From Mobiluncus massiliensis (lineage in GTDB: Bacteria > Actinomycetota > Actinomycetes > Actinomycetales > Actinomycetaceae), in the NCBI RefSeq assembly GCF_949769255.1, contig NZ_OX458329.1:1860001-1924000 (forward strand): a stretch of DNA of 64,000 nucleotides, in the 5' to 3' direction. The notes below the pieces were generated by a model. That model was not told the origin of the DNA and searched no databases. It saw only the letters and a program-made list of their open reading frames with translations. This document shows positions 26,645-36,098 of this stretch, one piece after another (the stretch's first letter is position 1; the number at the start of each line of letters is the position of its first letter). The position numbers and the translations under genes are program-made.

Positions 26645-27895
26645 ATGAACTCACAGAACCTCCCCGAACCCACTCCGGAACAAATTAAGCGCTGGCGGCG
26701 CTATCTCGCCGAGGAACGTGACGAAGCGAAAATCTACCGTGCCATCGCTAAAAAACGCCAGGGCATCAATCGCGAGATTCTGTTGGAACTGGCGGATGCC
26801 GAAAAGCGTCACGAGGATTACTGGCTGGCGCAACTCGGCACTCACGCCGAGCCAGCCCCACGCAGCCCCTGGTATATCCGGCTACTGCAGGGTCTGGCCA
26901 TCAAGATAGGCTCTATTTTTGTTTTGGCGATGATGCAACGCTCCGAAGAACGCGGCACTTACGATGTCGATGCGGATGCCACTCCGCAGATGGCGGCCGA
27001 TGAGCACCTGCATTCTGAAGTGGTTCGCGCTTTGGCGGCTCGCTCCCGAGCCCGTTTTTCCGGACGTGCCCGCGCCATGGTTTTCGGAATCAATGATGGC
27101 TTGGTATCCAATCTCGCTCTCGTGGCGGGCATCGCTGGTACGGGAGTTCCGGTGTCAATAATTCTGGTCACGGGGCTAACCGGGTTGGTGGCAGGAGCCC
27201 TGTCGATGGCTGCGGGGGAATACATTTCCATCACGTCTCAACGCGAGTTGTTGGAATCTTCGCAGCCTAACCCGGATGTGAAACAGCGTCTGCCCATGTT
27301 GGACCGCGCCGCTAATGAGCTGAAACTCCTGTTTATGGCCCGAGGTGACAATCCTGAGGAGGCAGCTGCACACGCAGTTTTGGCCTTGGAAACCATTGAT
27401 GCACAGCTACAGTCACGCACGCTGTCTAAAACGGCTACTCCAGATTCCTTGGAAGGCGCCAGTCAGAGCGAATCCAGGGACGAAACGACCGCTGGAGACA
27501 ACGACACCACCACCCCTTCTGCGTCAAGAATGTCAACTGAAGAATTCAAAGAAACAGACGACTATCCCCTCGCCTTAGCCTTTGAGGAAGCTCCCTCTGG
27601 GGAGCTGGAGGCGATTGGCTCCGGACCCCAGGCGGCCCTGTCCTCTTTTTTGGCTTTCACCTTGGGGGCATTCATTCCCCTGATTCCCTTTCTCCTCGGA
27701 TTCAGCGGAATCCCCGCTATTAGCGCCGCAGTTGTACTGGTCGGACTCATTTTGCTGATGATTGGTGGAACGATTGGCATTCTGTCTGGTAAACCGCCGT
27801 TTTTGCGAGCTTTACGGCAGGCTGCTATCGGTATCGGTGCTGCAGTTGTCACTTACCTTCTGGGTCTCGCCGCCGGGGGAGCTTTTTCACTGTAA
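26645..27895 (+). CDS. Rubrerythrin-VIT1/CCC1 fusion metal transporter
   Basis: This 416-residue protein joins a ferritin-like N-terminal domain (about 10-70, with ERDEAKIYRAIA and EILLELADAEKRHEDYW providing the E...ExxH-type ligands) to a VIT1/CCC1 membrane domain beginning GRARAMVFGINDGLVSNLAL, the family's signature first helix. Members export iron or manganese from the cytosol. An unusual feature is a long acidic, serine/threonine-rich insertion (about 258-325) between the cytoplasmic metal-binding helices and the last three transmembrane helices. It probably protects against iron or manganese excess, which is inference from family. No Fur-type box is recognised nearby. Confidence 0.85.
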   Translation: MNSQNLPEPTPEQIKRWRRYLAEERDEAKIYRAIAKKRQGINREILLELADAEKRHEDYWLAQLGTHAEPAPRSPWYIRLLQGLAIKIGSIFVLAMMQRSEERGTYDVDADATPQMAADEHLHSEVVRALAARSRARFSGRARAMVFGINDGLVSNLALVAGIAGTGVPVSIILVTGLTGLVAGALSMAAGEYISITSQRELLESSQPNPDVKQRLPMLDRAANELKLLFMARGDNPEEAAAHAVLALETIDAQLQSRTLSKTATPDSLEGASQSESRDETTAGDNDTTTPSASRMSTEEFKETDDYPLALAFEEAPSGELEAIGSGPQAALSSFLAFTLGAFIPLIPFLLGFSGIPAISAAVVLVGLILLMIGGTIGILSGKPPFLRALRQAAIGIGAAVVTYLLGLAAGGAFSL

Positions 27896-28013
27896 CCCCC
27901 GTCCGACACCCGACTTACCAGCGCCCCGGAGCTCCACTGAACAAACGAGTAACGAAAGACCTCACTAGAGAATCTGCTGCCGATTTTGGAGTAAAGTTTC
28001 CTCTCGTCTCAGG

Positions 28014-28019
28014 TACAAT
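28014..28019 (+). promoter_or_regulatory. Leaderless -10 box of the TRIC channel gene
   Basis: TACAAT ends 6 bases before the GTG at 28026 and no ribosome-binding site is present, so transcription probably begins at the start codon. Confidence 0.5.
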
Positions 28020-28025
28020 GCTCAC

Positions 28026-28889
28026 GTGCTGAGTGCTATATTCTCTTTCGATGCCGGCCTGTTTCCCACAACTATCTCGGCAGCAGCACCAGTTTCTTTC
28101 AATGACCTTTTACCCCAGGTGTTTCGAGTTCTCGACATTACCGGCGTTTTCCTAAACGGTATCCTCGGCGGCAGATTGGCTCGTCAAAAGCATTTTGACC
28201 TGGTTGGTTTCGGAGTTTTGGCAGTGGTTTCCGCTTTGGGTGGTGGCATCATCCGCGACATTATGCTGAACAATGCCCCTCCTGTAGCCCTGACCGACAA
28301 ATTTTATTTGACCATGGCTTTGGCTGGGGCGGTGGTCGCCGGGTTATGGAAGTTTGATGGCAAATGGTCGCGGCGGACCCTCATTTTATTCGATGCTCTG
28401 GTGCTGGGAATCTGGGCTGGCACGGGGACTCAAAAGGCTCTGAGCTTGGGCTTCGACGTGATTCCGTCCATATTGATGGGTGTAATCACCGCTATCGGTG
28501 GAGGGATGGTGCGTGATATCGCTGCGGGCAATGTGCCGATGGTGTTCGGGGGAAGCAGCCTCTATGCCATCCCGGCTATCCTCGCTTCGTGTGCAGATGC
28601 CTCTTTCTACAAACTTGGATATCCCCTGACCGGTATGGTGGCAGCGGCTCTAATCGGCTCGACCCTCACCATCTTGGCTTCCTGGCGGCGCTGGATTCTA
28701 CCTGAAACTCACGATTGGACGATTTCGATGACTCGCCAACAGTGGAAATCGGCACAGCGAGCTCGCCGAATCGCCCGTGGAGACTATCCAGATGCTAAGA
28801 CAAAGAAGCTGTGGAAAAACCAGTTTTCCACAGGTACAACCGATGAGGATGGCGAAAGTAGCGACTCCGGTACCACACTTGAGAAGTGA
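28026..28889 (+). CDS. TRIC-family cation channel (UPF0126/YadS type)
   Basis: This 287-residue membrane protein belongs to the prokaryotic trimeric intracellular cation channel group. The two characteristic inverted halves are seen in GGGIIRDIMLN and GGGMVRDIAAG, each in a three-helix unit, with seven hydrophobic segments overall. Such channels pass potassium or sodium, though physiological roles in bacteria are unclear. The C-terminal 65 residues are hydrophilic and cytoplasmic, longer than usual. The start is GTG, apparently leaderless. Its stop overlaps the start of the exported nuclease gene by 4 bases (GTGA), so both are made from one mRNA. Confidence 0.88.
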   Translation: MLSAIFSFDAGLFPTTISAAAPVSFNDLLPQVFRVLDITGVFLNGILGGRLARQKHFDLVGFGVLAVVSALGGGIIRDIMLNNAPPVALTDKFYLTMALAGAVVAGLWKFDGKWSRRTLILFDALVLGIWAGTGTQKALSLGFDVIPSILMGVITAIGGGMVRDIAAGNVPMVFGGSSLYAIPAILASCADASFYKLGYPLTGMVAAALIGSTLTILASWRRWILPETHDWTISMTRQQWKSAQRARRIARGDYPDAKTKKLWKNQFSTGTTDEDGESSDSGTTLEK

Positions 28890-29614
28890 GCGGTTTCTCT
28901 AGTATCGAACCTTCGACGCCAAAGCGCCGAGCCAGTATCGGCGACGTCGTGTTGGTTGGCTGTGCGGCACTGGTTTGGTGGGCACTATGGCCTGGAGCAG
29001 GGCCGAATCTGGCGAATTTTCCCACCCCCGGTTTACGTTGCCCCGCCGGTTCCACCAGCGCGAATATCGGCGGTTCCCTGCGTGAACTATGTGCCCTGAC
29101 GGTCCGTAAAGACGCTGGACCCGGCGGGTATCAGCGCGACATGTTCGGAGCGGGGTGGATGGATCGCGACGGGAATGGCTGCGATACCAGAGCAGAAATT
29201 TTGGCTCGGGACTTTCAATCCCCGCGTTTCGCGGACAGCGCCAAGCCGTGCCGGTTGACCGGGGGAACCTTTCACGATCCCTACACCGGTAAAACCGTGC
29301 AATTTGAAACAGCACCGGGCAGCAAAGTCCAGATTGACCACGTGGTGGCACTGGGCAATGCGTGGAAGTCCGGCGCTTGGGCCTGGACGAAAGCACAGCG
29401 GGAGGCTTATGCAAATGACCCGAGCGTGCTGCTGGCGGCAGACGGACCGGCTAACCAACAGAAATCAGACGCCTCTGCCGATGCCTGGATGCCTCCAAAC
29501 CACAACTTCCGCTGCGCCTACGCCCGCCAACAAATCGACATCAAGTATCGGTGGAACCTGACGGTCACCGTTGCGGAAAAAGCCGCGTTGCTCTCTGCCC
29601 TGGCCAGATGCTAG
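28886..29614 (+). CDS. Exported or membrane-tethered HNH-family nuclease (DUF1524)
   Basis: This 242-residue protein has an N-terminal hydrophobic segment (DVVLVGCAALVWWALW, about 21-36) that serves as signal or anchor, then a DUF1524-type HNH domain. The catalytic elements are QIDHVVALGNAW (Asp-His) and NQQKSDASADAWMPPN (Asn...Lys), in the order seen in secreted actinobacterial nucleases. Four or more cysteines suggest disulfides in the mature protein. It probably cleaves extracellular DNA for nutrition or to clear mucus DNA; the substrate is inferred from the family. It overlaps the TRIC channel gene by 4 bases and is convergent with pgm, 21 bases away. Confidence 0.85.
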   Translation: MSGFSSIEPSTPKRRASIGDVVLVGCAALVWWALWPGAGPNLANFPTPGLRCPAGSTSANIGGSLRELCALTVRKDAGPGGYQRDMFGAGWMDRDGNGCDTRAEILARDFQSPRFADSAKPCRLTGGTFHDPYTGKTVQFETAPGSKVQIDHVVALGNAWKSGAWAWTKAQREAYANDPSVLLAADGPANQQKSDASADAWMPPNHNFRCAYARQQIDIKYRWNLTVTVAEKAALLSALARC

Positions 29615-29635
29615 GCCAGCGTGGTGAAACGAGCC

Positions 29636-31300
29636 TTATTTTGCCAGAGCCTGGGCCACCACCTGTTTTGCTTCTTCCTGAATAGTCTGAAGATGCTCGG
29701 GACCCTTAAAGGATTCGGCATAAATCTTATAAATATCTTCAGTGCCGGAGGGACGCGCGGCGAACCAGGCGTTCTTGGTAGTGACTTTCAGTCCTCCGAT
29801 AGCCGCGTGGTTGCCCGGCGCCTGCACCAGGCGGTCGACAATCGGTTCCCCGCCCAGAGTCGAGGCCGCAACGTCTTCGGGCGCCAAAGCCGCGAGCTTG
29901 GCTTTTTCTGCCTTGGTCGCGGGGGCGTCCACCCGTTCGTAAGCGGAAGCACCAAACCGGGCCACCTGTTCTTCGTGCAGAGCGCTGGGAGTTTTCCCGG
30001 TCACTGCGAGGATTTCGGAGGCCAGCAAAGCCGCAATCAACCCGTCCTTGTCGGTGGTCCACACGGTGCCGTCTTTGCGCAGGAAAGACGCGCCGGCGGA
30101 TTCCTCGCCGCCAAAGCCTACGGACCCATCCAGCAATCCCGGTACAAAATGCTTGAAACCAACGGGGACTTCGACGAGTTTGCGTCCCATATCGGCTACT
30201 ACCCGGTCGATTAAAGCCGATGACACCAGGGTTTTGCCGACGGCACAGCCTTGCGACCAGTGCGGACGGTGGGTGAACAGGTATTCGATTGCCACCGCCA
30301 GATAGTGATTCGGATTCATCAGGCCATCGGCAGTAACGATGCCGTGACGGTCTGAATCAGCGTCGTTTCCAGTCGCAATATCGTAGGAAGCCGAGCCACC
30401 CTCCATCACCTGACGCAGAGAAGCCATCGCGTAGGGCGAGGAGCAGTCCATCCGAATCTTGCCGTCCCAGTCCAAAGTCATGAAAGACCAGCACGGATCG
30501 ACCTTTTCGTTCACCACCGTCAGGTTCAACCCATAACGCTCGGCAATGGCGGCCCAGTAGTCTACCGAAGCGCCGCCCAAGGGGTCAGCCCCGATGCGGA
30601 CACCGGCGGACCGAATCGCCTCAACGTCAACTACGTCAATTAGCGAGTCTACGTATGACGGTAGAAAATCTGTTTTTCCAATAAATTCTGATTGCTCGGG
30701 ATGCGGGTTCCTCGGCACGGAACGCCAACCCTGGCGCAAAATCTCATTGGCACGATTAGCAATCCAGGAAGTCGCGTCCGAATCGGCGGGACCACCACTG
30801 GGCGGGTTGTATTTAAAGCCGCCGTCACGAGGGGGATTATGCGAAGGGGTAACAACGATACCATCAGCCAAACCCGCTCCGCTCAGCCGCACGCCTCCCG
30901 GCGTTCCCGCCCCGTTAGCCTTGAGAATGGCGTGAGATACGGAGGGTGTCGGGGTGAAGGAGTCGCGCGCGTCTGTCAGAGTACGCACTTCCATTCCCGC
31001 GAGGACCTCCAAGGCGGTACGCCACGCCGGCTCGGACAGGGCGTGCGTATCGCGCCCGATGAATAGGGGGCCGTCGTAACCTTGCGATTGACGATATTCC
31101 ACAATCGCGGCCGTGGTGGCAACGATATGAGCCTCGTTAAAGGCGCGGTCCAGAGATGAACCGCGATGGCCCGAAGTCCCGAACGAAACTGCCTGTGCAG
31201 GCTCATTCACATCGGGTTCTAGGTCATAGTAAGCGCTAATGACTTCATCAACGTTGATGAGGTCTTCCGGTTTGGCAAGTTGTCCAGCTCGTTCATGCAT
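29636..31300 (-). CDS. pgm: Alpha-D-glucose-specific phosphoglucomutase
   Basis: This 554-residue enzyme interconverts glucose 1-phosphate and glucose 6-phosphate. The phosphoserine loop is [13 protein letters not shown], the metal-binding loop [10 protein letters not shown], the sugar-binding loop [12 protein letters not shown] and the phosphate-binding [15 protein letters not shown], all intact. The N-terminal [11 protein letters not shown] is typical of the glucose-specific branch. It supports glycogen and wall-sugar precursor synthesis. The ATG at 31300 is preceded closely by GAGG. It is divergent from the glycosyltransferase gene. Confidence 0.96.
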   Translation of the reverse strand: MHERAGQLAKPEDLINVDEVISAYYDLEPDVNEPAQAVSFGTSGHRGSSLDRAFNEAHIVATTAAIVEYRQSQGYDGPLFIGRDTHALSEPAWRTALEVLAGMEVRTLTDARDSFTPTPSVSHAILKANGAGTPGGVRLSGAGLADGIVVTPSHNPPRDGGFKYNPPSGGPADSDATSWIANRANEILRQGWRSVPRNPHPEQSEFIGKTDFLPSYVDSLIDVVDVEAIRSAGVRIGADPLGGASVDYWAAIAERYGLNLTVVNEKVDPCWSFMTLDWDGKIRMDCSSPYAMASLRQVMEGGSASYDIATGNDADSDRHGIVTADGLMNPNHYLAVAIEYLFTHRPHWSQGCAVGKTLVSSALIDRVVADMGRKLVEVPVGFKHFVPGLLDGSVGFGGEESAGASFLRKDGTVWTTDKDGLIAALLASEILAVTGKTPSALHEEQVARFGASAYERVDAPATKAEKAKLAALAPEDVAASTLGGEPIVDRLVQAPGNHAAIGGLKVTTKNAWFAARPSGTEDIYKIYAESFKGPEHLQTIQEEAKQVVAQALAK

Positions 31301-31401
31301 AGCCTCATTGTTTCACCAATTTCTGTACTGGCGCGGGCGTTTAGATGACAAAACCCGGAAACTTCTGGCGTTGAAAGCTCGCATTTGGCTAGATAGGGCT
31401 T

Positions 31402-31407
31402 TAAAAT
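31402..31407 (+). promoter_or_regulatory. Leaderless -10 box of the glycosyltransferase gene
   Basis: TAAAAT ends 7 bases before the GTG at 31415. No ribosome-binding site is visible. Confidence 0.45.
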
Positions 31408-31414
31408 TGCACAC

Positions 31415-32239
31415 GTGCCTGAAACTGACAAGGAAAACAGCCAGAACTCTGTCCCAGTCGTTCCTGATCCGAACCAGAAAGTTGCGGTCATTATTCCCGC
31501 CAAGGACGAAGGCGATTCGATTGGGGCGACAATTCGTGCCTCCAAGGCTTTGCCCCGAGCGGATTTATTCGTGGTGATTGATGATGGGTCTAGTGACAAT
31601 ACGGGTGAAGCCGCGCGCAGTGCCGGTGCCGTGGTGGTACGCCATTCCGTCAACCGCGGTAAGGCCAGTGCTATGGAAACAGGGGCAAAAGTCGTAGCTA
31701 TGCGCGACCCCGAGGACGGGCCTCGCCGTCTCATTCTGTTCCTGGACGCGGACTTGGGAGATTCTGCCGCCCAGACTTTCCCGCTGGTGGAGGCGGTAAT
31801 GCAGGGGCGCACGGACTGTGCCATAGCTGCCCTGCCGCGCCAAGCCGGTGCCGGCGGTCACGGTTTCGTGACACGTTTATCACGCCGGGCCATTCGCTGG
31901 GCGACCGGATGGGAACCGCTCCAACCGCTGTCGGGTCAGCGGTGCTTGAGCGCAGAAGCCTTTTTCGATTGTTTGCCCTTGGCGCATAAGTGGGGGGTGG
32001 AAACCGGCATGACTATCGACCTGCTGGTTAAGGGGTACTCGGTGCAGGAAGTTCCTTGCGACCTGACACACCGGGCTACCGGCAACGATATGGCGGGATA
32101 CCGTCACCGTCTGAGCCAATTCCGGGATGTATTTCTGGCCTCCGCCACACGCTTTGTGCGCCACGTTCGGGCTCCCCTTCGGCTGCGCCTGTCCGCAGCG
32201 ATTAAACAGGAGCCCGGTGAGGTTTACTGCCTGAAGTAA
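31415..32239 (+). CDS. Family 2 glycosyltransferase
   Basis: This 274-residue GT-A fold enzyme transfers a sugar from a nucleotide or lipid donor. VAVIIPAKDEGDSIGATIRA starts the nucleotide-binding domain, VIDDGSSDNTGEAAR follows, and the metal-binding DxD is LDADLG. The late GQRCLSAEAFF and KWGVETGMTIDLL segments resemble glucosyl-3-phosphoglycerate synthase and dolichol-phosphate-mannose-synthase-like enzymes. There is no membrane helix. The acceptor cannot be assigned. The 3' end overlaps the convergent membrane-protein gene by 16 bases. A likely role is wall or storage glycan synthesis. Confidence 0.85.
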   Translation: MPETDKENSQNSVPVVPDPNQKVAVIIPAKDEGDSIGATIRASKALPRADLFVVIDDGSSDNTGEAARSAGAVVVRHSVNRGKASAMETGAKVVAMRDPEDGPRRLILFLDADLGDSAAQTFPLVEAVMQGRTDCAIAALPRQAGAGGHGFVTRLSRRAIRWATGWEPLQPLSGQRCLSAEAFFDCLPLAHKWGVETGMTIDLLVKGYSVQEVPCDLTHRATGNDMAGYRHRLSQFRDVFLASATRFVRHVRAPLRLRLSAAIKQEPGEVYCLK

Positions 32240-34332
32240 GGCTGCACTGAACGGTTATCGCCTGGGGAGTCAATCAGGAACTTGTGACATCCTTGAGCCA
32301 AGATGGCCGGAAACATGACGGCGGCTCCCGCCAGACCCAGCAGGATTCCCGAATCATTGAGCAGCATGCCCACCACCATAGTGGTAATCCAAGCGGTAAA
32401 TAAGGATATTTCCGCGTGATTCCAAGCAATTCCTTCAGGACGAAGTTTTGCGCCGACGCTACCCCACAACCAACCGTAGTCACGGCGATAAGGGTTTCGC
32501 ATATTGGCGAATAACGGAGCCAAAATAATCACCATCGCCAGCAGAATAGCCAGAATAACGCTGATAATGAGCCACGCCGGCCAGCCAGCGTTCCAAACCA
32601 TCGTGGATTTATTAATGAGTACCGGCAGCACCCGCCCCTGAGTGATCGTATCGATAAAGTTACCCAAATGGGTCCGTTCCGCAGCGGGACGCAACCAATC
32701 AATATAAGCAAATAGAGCTGCTACAGCTATCGTCAATAAGACTATCAGTGCAGATGATAGGACTGTTAGAGGTTTTCGGTTGAATTTTAAGAACAGAATG
32801 GCAAAGCCGGGAACCAGAGCCATCGTGCCACCAAAATCCGCCCCCAAGCTGGGGGCAGAATCTAGGAAAATTACCGCGCTAGCCATGACAATCAGCACCG
32901 CCATCAAGGATTTTTCTGTGGTCGTAGACTGTTTGCGTTCCGCTACCAACCCGTAGATAACCGTAGCGAGAATCAGTGCTCCGGTGGCGAGTACCGCAAA
33001 CATGACATTGTCGATGCCAAAGAAACGCCCTCCGACTGTTGATTGCAGTCCCATAATGGAATCCAACACCATCGGGGAACCAATCAAGGGGTCTAGTATC
33101 CCTACTATCAGCGACGATATGCTTATTATGAACAACGGGCCGAGGAGGGAATTCAACCCCAAAGCACTCCAGACGATAGCTACGAGGGCGCTCAGGATTA
33201 CCGGGAGCAAACATCCTAGCCACAGATAGTTAGCGGCGGCAACGTCTGTGTCGGCTGGTCCGAGTTCCCACCACGGTGCCAAGTTCATGAAATATGCCAT
33301 TGCCGGGATGAGAGCGGCAAAGGTTGCCACCATTCGCCAAAATCCCAACAATGCCCGGGGCTGGTCCCACTCCTCACCCAACCGGGGGTGCGTGCGGCGG
33401 TTCAGCGTCCATACTGCCGCAATCAACAACAAAGCCACTCCCACTCCCAAGCCGGGAAGAAACCACACCTGGACATTGCGAATCATCGCGGCTCGGCGTG
33501 CCGCCGATGCGAGAGACTCCACAGTGACCACATTTCCCATAGTGATTACGGAGCCTTGCACCCACGCTGGTTTTTCAGCTCCGACGTAATCCAAGATGGT
33601 AGCGGTCAAGTCGGCGGTTTGCACCCATCCCGATCGATGAGTAGAAGCCGAGGTCGCTCCCCCATTGCCGAACTGGGGACCGCGCGCCGCAAAGACTTGC
33701 AGTCGGGGATCTCCCGGCGGGACAATCGCCTTTTCGGGGGCAGATTTGTCAATTAGGTAAACATCAGATTCTCGGTTTGTCACCGGTTTATCGTCAGCTA
33801 TTGAGGCAATAATGGTATTCCACCCCAAATCGTCACCACGCTGCCAGGCAGCGCGCAGAACTTGGGGCTGCAAATGGCGGGGAAACACCCGCATATCTAC
33901 CACGACTACCGCTCCGGGAGTCATGACCTGGCTGAGCAGGTCCGCGAACACTTCCGGACTGGCGCCGCGGTAGCTGGAGGCCGGCGAAAAACTCAGGGAC
34001 TTGGGAAGGTTGGCGCCGGGTGCGTCAGGATGCACGAAACCCATTCCAGCCGCGGCTCCATCACCAAACAAACGCAAGTTCACACCCGAATCCAGCACCG
34101 CCTGGCCCAGGATCCATCCGTTCTCGCTCGACCCCGTACGATTCCCCGTAGCCAAAGCGCGAAATCCGGCAGCGGGAAGAGTGGTGTTCGCTTTGGTGCG
34201 CACCACCGAATTGGCACGGGTAGAACTTTCCAAGAGCTGACGTAAATCCGGGTCGGCCAGGGAATCATCATCCCAACGCCATTGGATGCCTAACAGAACG
34301 AGCAAAGGTGTGCGTCTCACCTGGGCAGACAT
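32224..34332 (-). CDS. Polytopic membrane protein with an N-terminal alkaline-phosphatase-like domain
   Basis: This 702-residue protein has a soluble, probably extracytoplasmic N-terminal part (about 1-285) followed by about 10-12 transmembrane helices. The soluble part shows the alkaline phosphatase/phosphodiesterase pattern: TTLPAAGFRALATGN near 50, GAVVVVDMRVFPRH, and the late HRSGWVQTADLTATILDYVG that in this superfamily precedes the domain end. The metal-binding aspartates and histidines are not all evident, so it may be catalytically inactive. Actinobacteria have similar proteins of unknown role. It is probably co-transcribed with the single-pass protein upstream (gap 56 bases). Its 3' end overlaps the glycosyltransferase gene by 16 bases. 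Confidence 0.75.
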   Translation of the reverse strand: MSAQVRRTPLLVLLGIQWRWDDDSLADPDLRQLLESSTRANSVVRTKANTTLPAAGFRALATGNRTGSSENGWILGQAVLDSGVNLRLFGDGAAAGMGFVHPDAPGANLPKSLSFSPASSYRGASPEVFADLLSQVMTPGAVVVVDMRVFPRHLQPQVLRAAWQRGDDLGWNTIIASIADDKPVTNRESDVYLIDKSAPEKAIVPPGDPRLQVFAARGPQFGNGGATSASTHRSGWVQTADLTATILDYVGAEKPAWVQGSVITMGNVVTVESLASAARRAAMIRNVQVWFLPGLGVGVALLLIAAVWTLNRRTHPRLGEEWDQPRALLGFWRMVATFAALIPAMAYFMNLAPWWELGPADTDVAAANYLWLGCLLPVILSALVAIVWSALGLNSLLGPLFIISISSLIVGILDPLIGSPMVLDSIMGLQSTVGGRFFGIDNVMFAVLATGALILATVIYGLVAERKQSTTTEKSLMAVLIVMASAVIFLDSAPSLGADFGGTMALVPGFAILFLKFNRKPLTVLSSALIVLLTIAVAALFAYIDWLRPAAERTHLGNFIDTITQGRVLPVLINKSTMVWNAGWPAWLIISVILAILLAMVIILAPLFANMRNPYRRDYGWLWGSVGAKLRPEGIAWNHAEISLFTAWITTMVVGMLLNDSGILLGLAGAAVMFPAILAQGCHKFLIDSPGDNRSVQPYFRQ

Positions 34333-34388
34333 GCCTACCGGACCGAAGCCACCACCCAGACTGGGAACCGATGAATACGCACCGGTAG

Positions 34389-34961
34389 CTATGCTTTTGG
34401 GACCGCGACCTCGTGAACCCGGTCAACTCGTGAATCCTTCGCTATGGGACCCATAGCCACTGGCGGCGCCCCATCGGGGGCTTCTGAAGCGGTCGGCTCC
34501 TGAGGCGCTCCTGGAACTTCAAAAGTCTGGACAACAGTGGAGGACGGGTTCTCCTCTTGAGCCGGCGACTCAGTCGGAGTTGCCTCGGGAGTTTTCTCAG
34601 GTTTCGTCTGGTTCTTAGTTTCTGTGGGAGTTGCCGCCGTCTTAGGTTTGATTGCCTCCGAGGTACGACGCCCCGCCTCGCTGAGGGAGCCCACATCAAC
34701 ACCGGCAATCTCGTGGTGTTCGAATGGATCCCAGTGCATTTCTTGTGAAGGATCCCAGGGCTTCACATCAAAAGTATTGGTTGAGCTCATCGCCCCCGCG
34801 ATCAAGCCCATGCTGACAACAATTGCGGTCAAACCAGCAACCAGGTAACGCGTAGTGGGTAGCGGTTTATAAGAACGCTTAATCGGTTTGCGCGTACCGC
34901 TTCCCGCTCGCCCCGACATCGAGCGCGAGGGCGTAGAAGGAGGCTTGACTTTTGTCTGCAT
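34389..34961 (-). CDS. Single-pass membrane protein with a Pro/Thr/Glu-rich extracytoplasmic region
   Basis: This 190-residue protein has a basic N-terminus (about 1-36), one transmembrane helix (LVAGLTAIVVSMGLIAGAM, about 40-58) and an extracytoplasmic tail. The tail holds a short tryptophan-containing patch (KPWDPSQEMHWDPFEHHE) and then a low-complexity spacer of proline, threonine, glutamate and lysine, which would span the wall. I recognise no family. The ATG at 34961 is preferred over one at 34973 because TATGAT ends 7 bases before it, fitting a leaderless mRNA. It precedes the large membrane protein on the same strand and is probably part of its operon. Confidence 0.65.
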   Translation of the reverse strand: MQTKVKPPSTPSRSMSGRAGSGTRKPIKRSYKPLPTTRYLVAGLTAIVVSMGLIAGAMSSTNTFDVKPWDPSQEMHWDPFEHHEIAGVDVGSLSEAGRRTSEAIKPKTAATPTETKNQTKPEKTPEATPTESPAQEENPSSTVVQTFEVPGAPQEPTASEAPDGAPPVAMGPIAKDSRVDRVHEVAVPKA

Positions 34962-35030
34962 GGTTAAAATCATACCGAGTTTTGTCGAAATTGCGCTGCT
35001 TCGCGATAATTATTTTGAGGAGTACTGCCT

Positions 35031-36041
35031 ATGAATACCGCATTAACAAACCCGGCACCATCGATTTCGACTGGAACCTCACTTCCCGGACCGGAGGTGA
35101 GAGGTCCTTTACGAGTTTCCTTCCTGGGACCTTTCGGGACATTTAGCGAGCAAGCTACCAGAGAAATCACACCCCGCGGCGCGACCTTGCTACCCGCTGC
35201 CGGTGTCGAATCCGCCCTGCACCTGGTCCGTACCGGCGAGGCCGATCGTGCGGTGGTTCCGATTGAAAACTCAGTGGAAGGTGGAGTTAACGCCACTTTG
35301 GACGCTTTAGCTCACGGTCAGCCCTTGACGATTGTGGGCGAAGTTTTAGTACCGATTGCCTTTGCGTTGATGGTGCGGGCAGATTCCGGGCTGGAGTTGG
35401 GTCAGATTAAGCGGATTGGCACTCATCCACACGCCTGGGCGCAAACTCGCTGTTGGGTGGAACAGCACATCGGCGAAGTAACTCATATTCCCACCACCTC
35501 CACCGCCGCGGCCGCCAAACTGCTGATGGAAGATGACTCGTGCGGCTATGACGCTGCTCTTTGCTCCGCAGTGTCCGCTTCGGCCTATGGCGGAAAAACT
35601 CTCGCTGAGGGGATTGCGGATGACGACAGCGCCCAAACCAGATTCGTCCTAGTTTCCCCTCCCGGAGCTATCCCTCCCCCCACGGGGGCAGACAAAACCA
35701 CAGTTCAAGTTACGTTACCGGACAATGAATCCGGCGCGCTGTTGACCATGCTAGAACAGTTTTCGGCACGGGGAGTAAACCTTTCGCGCATTGAATCACG
35801 CCCGGTCGGAGGGCACTTTGACCGCTATGCCTTTTCCATTGATATCGAAGGCCATATTTTCGAAGAACGTGTCAAAGATGCTTTGATGGGGCTGCACCGG
35901 ACCTGCCCGGATGTGCGGTTTTTAGGTTCGTATCCGCGGGCGGATCGGATGCGTGCCCAGATTGTACGGGGGACGGCGAATCTGGATTTCGCCACGGCAC
36001 AAGCCTGGATGGAACAGGTCGTCTCCGGTCGCGCGGTGTGA
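35031..36041 (+). CDS. pheA: Prephenate dehydratase
   Basis: This 336-residue monofunctional enzyme converts prephenate to phenylpyruvate in phenylalanine synthesis. The periplasmic-binding-like catalytic domain shows FLGPFGTFSEQA (about 29-40), PIENSVEGGVNATLDAL and the TRFVLVS motif containing the catalytic threonine. An ACT regulatory domain follows, with GALLTMLEQFSARGVNLSRI and ESRPVGG, the phenylalanine-sensing motif, so feedback inhibition is expected. A TGAGGAG ribosome-binding site precedes the ATG. There is no chorismate mutase fusion. It is followed 57 bases later by serS, which has its own leaderless start signal. Confidence 0.96.
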   Translation: MNTALTNPAPSISTGTSLPGPEVRGPLRVSFLGPFGTFSEQATREITPRGATLLPAAGVESALHLVRTGEADRAVVPIENSVEGGVNATLDALAHGQPLTIVGEVLVPIAFALMVRADSGLELGQIKRIGTHPHAWAQTRCWVEQHIGEVTHIPTTSTAAAAKLLMEDDSCGYDAALCSAVSASAYGGKTLAEGIADDDSAQTRFVLVSPPGAIPPPTGADKTTVQVTLPDNESGALLTMLEQFSARGVNLSRIESRPVGGHFDRYAFSIDIEGHIFEERVKDALMGLHRTCPDVRFLGSYPRADRMRAQIVRGTANLDFATAQAWMEQVVSGRAV

Positions 36042-36086
36042 GTTCGCTAGCGAGCCGCGCTATCTAAAGATGAGGCGCAAAACGGT

Positions 36087-36092
36087 TATGCT
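36087..36092 (+). promoter_or_regulatory. Leaderless -10 box of serS
   Basis: TATGCT ends 6 bases before the ATG at 36099. No ribosome-binding site is visible, which argues for transcription starting at the ATG. Confidence 0.5.
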
Positions 36093-36098
36093 TTAAGC

